Shown here in pieces: positions 61,192-64,000 of a DNA stretch of 64,000 nt; positions within the stretch are counted from its first letter, which is position 1, and every line of letters begins with the position of its first letter. The DNA is from Faecalibacter bovis (GTDB lineage Bacteria; Bacteroidota; Bacteroidia; Flavobacteriales; Weeksellaceae), in contig NZ_CP072842.1 of the NCBI RefSeq assembly GCF_017948305.1, positions 2,114,501 to 2,178,500 of the forward strand, given 5' to 3'. The notes under the pieces are model-generated. The model made no database searches. It worked only from the letters and a program-made list of their open reading frames with translations, and had not been told where the DNA came from. Both the position numbers and the translations under genes were made by a program.

Positions 61192-61918
61192 ATTTTTTAA
61201 GGATTATAATTTTATCTAAAATAGATTGGATTTTGTCCGTAGCAATTGGTATTTGTATGTCATTAATTAAATGCAGCGTTCCACCGTTTGTTTTACTTAC
61301 AGAAACAATATAATCAAAATTGACAATATAGGATTTTTGAACTCTGATAAAGCGAGAATCTGAACCTAAAACTTCTTCAAAATTCTTTAAATTTTTACTG
61401 ACCAAAATGTTCTTTTTATCTTTTAAAATAAGGTCAGAATAAGCGCCCTCTCCTTTAATATAAATGATGTTTTTAGTTTCTATAAACAGCAAGTTATTTG
61501 CCGTAGGAACAGCAATTTTTTCAATTGGTGCGTTGGTTTGAGGAATTATTTGTGTGGTTTGTTTTAGTTTAATCCTTTCAACTGTATTGATTAAATCTTC
61601 GTGATTAATTGGCTTTAATAAATAATCAAAAGCGTTTAATTTAAATGCTTTTAAGGCATATTCTTCATACGCTGTTGTAAACACAAGAAAGAAATCAATT
61701 TTATTGATATCAAAGAATTTATCAATATCTAAACCGCTAAAATTTGGCATTTCAATATCAAGAAAAACAATATCCGGTTTTTGTTTATTTATAGCTTGTA
61801 TTCCTTCATTTAAATTCTCGCAAGATGAAATAATTTCCACTTCAGGACAAAATTCTTTCAGCATCATTTCTAAAGAAATTCTAGCTCGGTTTTCATCATC
61901 AATTATTATCGCTTTCAT
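61190..61918 (-). CDS. LytTR-family response regulator
   Basis: A 242-residue regulator. The receiver domain has DDE (7-9), the phospho-acceptor Asp54 in VFLDIEMP and the conserved TTA and Lys. It is followed by a LytTR DNA-binding domain (~140-240; LLFIETKNIIYIKGEGAYSDLIL, FIRVQKSYIVNFDYI). It overlaps the kinase gene by 20 nt and forms a LytS/LytR-type pair. It is convergent with the macroglobulin gene; regulation of that gene is possible but unproven. Confidence 0.92.
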   Translation of the reverse strand: MKAIIIDDENRARISLEMMLKEFCPEVEIISSCENLNEGIQAINKQKPDIVFLDIEMPNFSGLDIDKFFDINKIDFFLVFTTAYEEYALKAFKLNAFDYLLKPINHEDLINTVERIKLKQTTQIIPQTNAPIEKIAVPTANNLLFIETKNIIYIKGEGAYSDLILKDKKNILVSKNLKNFEEVLGSDSRFIRVQKSYIVNFDYIVSVSKTNGGTLHLINDIQIPIATDKIQSILDKIIILKK

Positions 61919-64000
61919 AGGTTATTTTTAAGAGTTTTATATCAACTTGTGTTCCAGAAGGTTCGTTCTTTTGATTGTATAAATCAATATATGTTATACT
62001 TAAATCAAGATGATAAGATTGGTTTAAAATATTTACTCTGTTTTCAATAGCTTTTGTGGCAAAAGATTCGTGGTTTTGCCTTGATTTATTTATTTTTTCA
62101 CTTGTAATTCGGCCAACTCCATTATCAATTATATGAATGATTAAATGAGTTTCGTTTTGATCAATAATTATCTCAATTTTTTTATCTCCATTTTTATGTA
62201 AAAGACCATGTTTTATAGCATTTTCAATAATTGGTTGCAGTAAAAGTGATGGGAATTTCCACAAGTGTGTTTCTACATCATTTTTAATTTCTATTTTATA
62301 TTCAAAATTATCATCAAATCGTGCTTTTTCAATATCTAAATAAATTTCATTTGTTTCAATTTCTTCCTTCAAACTAATAAAATCCTTTTCGCTTAGTTTA
62401 AGAATTTTGCGTGTTAATTTTGAGAATTTTGATAAATAAAATAAAGCTAATTTTTTGTCTTCTGTTAAAATATAGGACTGAATTGTATTTAACGCATTAA
62501 AGAAAAAATGCGGATTCATTTGTGATTTAATTGACTTTAATTTTTGAATATTCAGTTCGTTTTTTAAATTAATTTGATCAATATTTGACTGATTAATTTC
62601 TTTAATTTTCTTGATTCTAATTCGTGTATAATAGAATATAAAAGCAATAATTGAACTGATTAATAATGCATTAAACCAAAATTTTACCCAAAAAGGTTTA
62701 TCAATGGTAAAATTAATTTCTTTTGAAATGACACTTTTATAATCTCCTTCAATTAAAATTTTAACGTTATAATTACCTGGTGCTAACGAAGAAAGATTAA
62801 TTATTCTTGATTTATGATCTTTCTTAATCCAATTAGAGTTATTGATTTTGTAATATATGTTATAAACCTCATTTGGTGTTTTACTAATTACCTTGAAATG
62901 AATGTCTATATTATTTTCGTTATGATGTAATTCTTTAATAATCGGCAGATCAATTTCTTTAGAATTAATGATAATTTTATCAATATCTAACCAAGGATGA
63001 AAGTTCGAAGTAAAATTGTATTTATTCTTTTTTAAAATTCCTAAAGTTGTAGCAAAATACAAGTACGATCCAATTCTTTCTACATCTGTTGCTTTGAAAG
63101 TTGGAGTCAAATTGATCATTTTCGAACTCGAATTATGAATTAAATCGTATTCATAAACCGCATTTGATGTGAAAATGAATAACAGATTATCTAAAACTTT
63201 AATTTTTTCAACGGTCGCATTTTTAATATAAGAAGGCAAAACAAAATTAGAAATTTGATTTGTTTCGTTTAATTTAACAATCACATCATCATTAGTTAAT
63301 CCAATGATGAAATCTTGGAAAGCATATAAATCTTTAAGATATATTGATTTTCCATTGGAATCTTTAATTTCCGAATAAATGTCGTTTTTAACTGTTATTA
63401 AGCCGTAATTCGTGGCAAAATACAACAGGTTGGATTTTGGAAGGTATAAAACACTTCTCGAATTTAGTTCTGACAAAATGTAAGTAAAATATAATCCATT
63501 CTGTATTAGCTCATCAGCTTTCGGGTATTGCGCTTGATTCTTTCGATGTATTTCTGGATCATTCGTCACTAAACCCGAACGAATACTTCCTGCAAATGCA
63601 TAATTATTTTTCGAGATTTTAGTTAAGTCTTTTACAGCGATATAATTTTCATAAATTTCGTCAGGATCAATCCATTTAAAAGTTGATGAAGTCGCTAAAA
63701 TTCGATTTTCGCTTTCATCAAATTTGTTCATTAAAAAACCATGGTTCGATGTAAAACTATGAATCAATTTGTACTGATCATTATCCGATGAAAATATTTT
63801 TTCGTCTTCTGTACTAATGATTAAATTATCACGATTTTTTGATAAAAGTGTAGGAATAGACTTTAAATCAAATACTTTGGTTTTAAAACTTTCAACGAAC
63901 AGAATTCCTTCATTCAAAGTAGAAATCCAATAATGATTGTGTTTATCCTTGAAAATTTGAGAGATATTTTTCTTAGGAAAATAAACTTCCGTATTCTTTC
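61899..64000 (-). CDS. LytS-type histidine kinase with two-component propeller sensor (5' end outside window)
   Basis: Kinase running off the right edge. No stop occurs in its frame up to position 64000, and the TTG at 63917 (STLNEG) is an internal codon, so at least 700 residues are seen. The visible part starts with beta-propeller repeats of the two-component-regulator type (HNHYWISTLNEGILF, LYFATNYGLITV). A Y_Y_Y domain follows (LAPGNYNVKI), then one membrane helix, the His_kinase motif QMNPHFFFNALNTIQSY with the phosphorylated His, and an HATPase domain (PIIENAIKHGL). It overlaps its response regulator by 20 nt. Such extracellular-propeller kinases usually sense glycans. Confidence 0.9.
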   Translation of the reverse strand, partial: KNTEVYFPKKNISQIFKDKHNHYWISTLNEGILFVESFKTKVFDLKSIPTLLSKNRDNLIISTEDEKIFSSDNDQYKLIHSFTSNHGFLMNKFDESENRILATSSTFKWIDPDEIYENYIAVKDLTKISKNNYAFAGSIRSGLVTNDPEIHRKNQAQYPKADELIQNGLYFTYILSELNSRSVLYLPKSNLLYFATNYGLITVKNDIYSEIKDSNGKSIYLKDLYAFQDFIIGLTNDDVIVKLNETNQISNFVLPSYIKNATVEKIKVLDNLLFIFTSNAVYEYDLIHNSSSKMINLTPTFKATDVERIGSYLYFATTLGILKKNKYNFTSNFHPWLDIDKIIINSKEIDLPIIKELHHNENNIDIHFKVISKTPNEVYNIYYKINNSNWIKKDHKSRIINLSSLAPGNYNVKILIEGDYKSVISKEINFTIDKPFWVKFWFNALLISSIIAFIFYYTRIRIKKIKEINQSNIDQINLKNELNIQKLKSIKSQMNPHFFFNALNTIQSYILTEDKKLALFYLSKFSKLTRKILKLSEKDFISLKEEIETNEIYLDIEKARFDDNFEYKIEIKNDVETHLWKFPSLLLQPIIENAIKHGLLHKNGDKKIEIIIDQNETHLIIHIIDNGVGRITSEKINKSRQNHESFATKAIENRVNILNQSYHLDLSITYIDLYNQKNEPSGTQVDIKLLKITYESDNN

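Noticed and set aside
61704-61931. + strand ORF opposite the LytTR regulator
   Set aside because: Antisense of the receiver domain; no independent support.

Overview
This window looks like chromosome of a member of the Flavobacteriia (Bacteroidota), probably close to the Weeksellaceae (Empedobacter/Chryseobacterium type). The family placement is inference. The evidence is very AT-rich DNA, start sites with no Shine-Dalgarno sequence, many copies of the Bacteroidota promoter element TAnnTTTG (several with a TTG about 18-22 nt upstream), and Bacteroidota-restricted families (DUF5522, DUF5606, DUF4846, DUF2911, GYDIA-type GHMP kinase, two-component-propeller LytS kinase). There are no insertion sequences, prophage genes, rRNA genes or CRISPR arrays. 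Almost all of it is ordinary core genome.

Layout. 1-12.5 kb: membrane metallophosphoesterase, a GNAT-like gene broken by one in-frame stop, a glutamate/dicarboxylate symporter, an AddB-like nuclease, small envelope genes, kbl, a membrane-anchored acetyltransferase, a MerR/B12-like regulator, and a tight operon of a HExxH mini-protein, a D-cysteine desulfhydrase-like PLP enzyme and a LysM glucosaminidase. 12.6-16.5 kb: a 56-aa DUF5522 gene overlapping a DUF2911 gene, a (TTAG)15 microsatellite, and a four-gene operon ending in a histidine kinase and a LuxR-type response regulator. 16.6-22.8 kb: a JetA-JetB-JetC (Wadjet/MksFEB) SMC operon with no JetD nuclease gene beside it, preceded by a Qnr-like pentapeptide-repeat gene. 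22.8-31.7 kb: VOC protein, small secreted proteins, an amidase lipoprotein, a tandemly duplicated Ser-Pro-Arg tRNA array, two small related proteins, a META-like lipoprotein, plsC plus an acyl-ACP desaturase, and cydAB with a tiny lipoprotein gene.

31.7-45.9 kb: lysS, two secreted proteins of similar architecture, rmuC, cvpA, a cysteine desulfurase, a DUF4846 lipoprotein, uvrB, a strong candidate small RNA (about 42322-42436), mazG, DUF5606, def, ruvX and dapD. 46-52.4 kb: a lipooligosaccharide-core locus (GT9, three GT2 enzymes, a WaaP/Kdo-kinase-like protein) interleaved with fabD and a GYDIA-family GHMP kinase. 52.6-64 kb: tsaC, cca, a pRiA4b ORF-3-like acidic protein, a 1966-aa alpha-2-macroglobulin with a CAEQ thioester candidate, and a convergent LytTR regulator/LytS-type kinase pair that runs off the right edge.

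The items most worth a second look are the JetD-less JetABC operon with its pentapeptide-repeat neighbour, the candidate small RNA between mazG and uvrB, TAnnTTTG boxes only 4-5 nt from the start codons of ruvX, uvrB, cca and a GT2 gene (predicted leaderless mRNAs), the nonsense-interrupted GNAT gene, and the TTAG microsatellite. Gene identities come from reading protein motifs; no database search was run.
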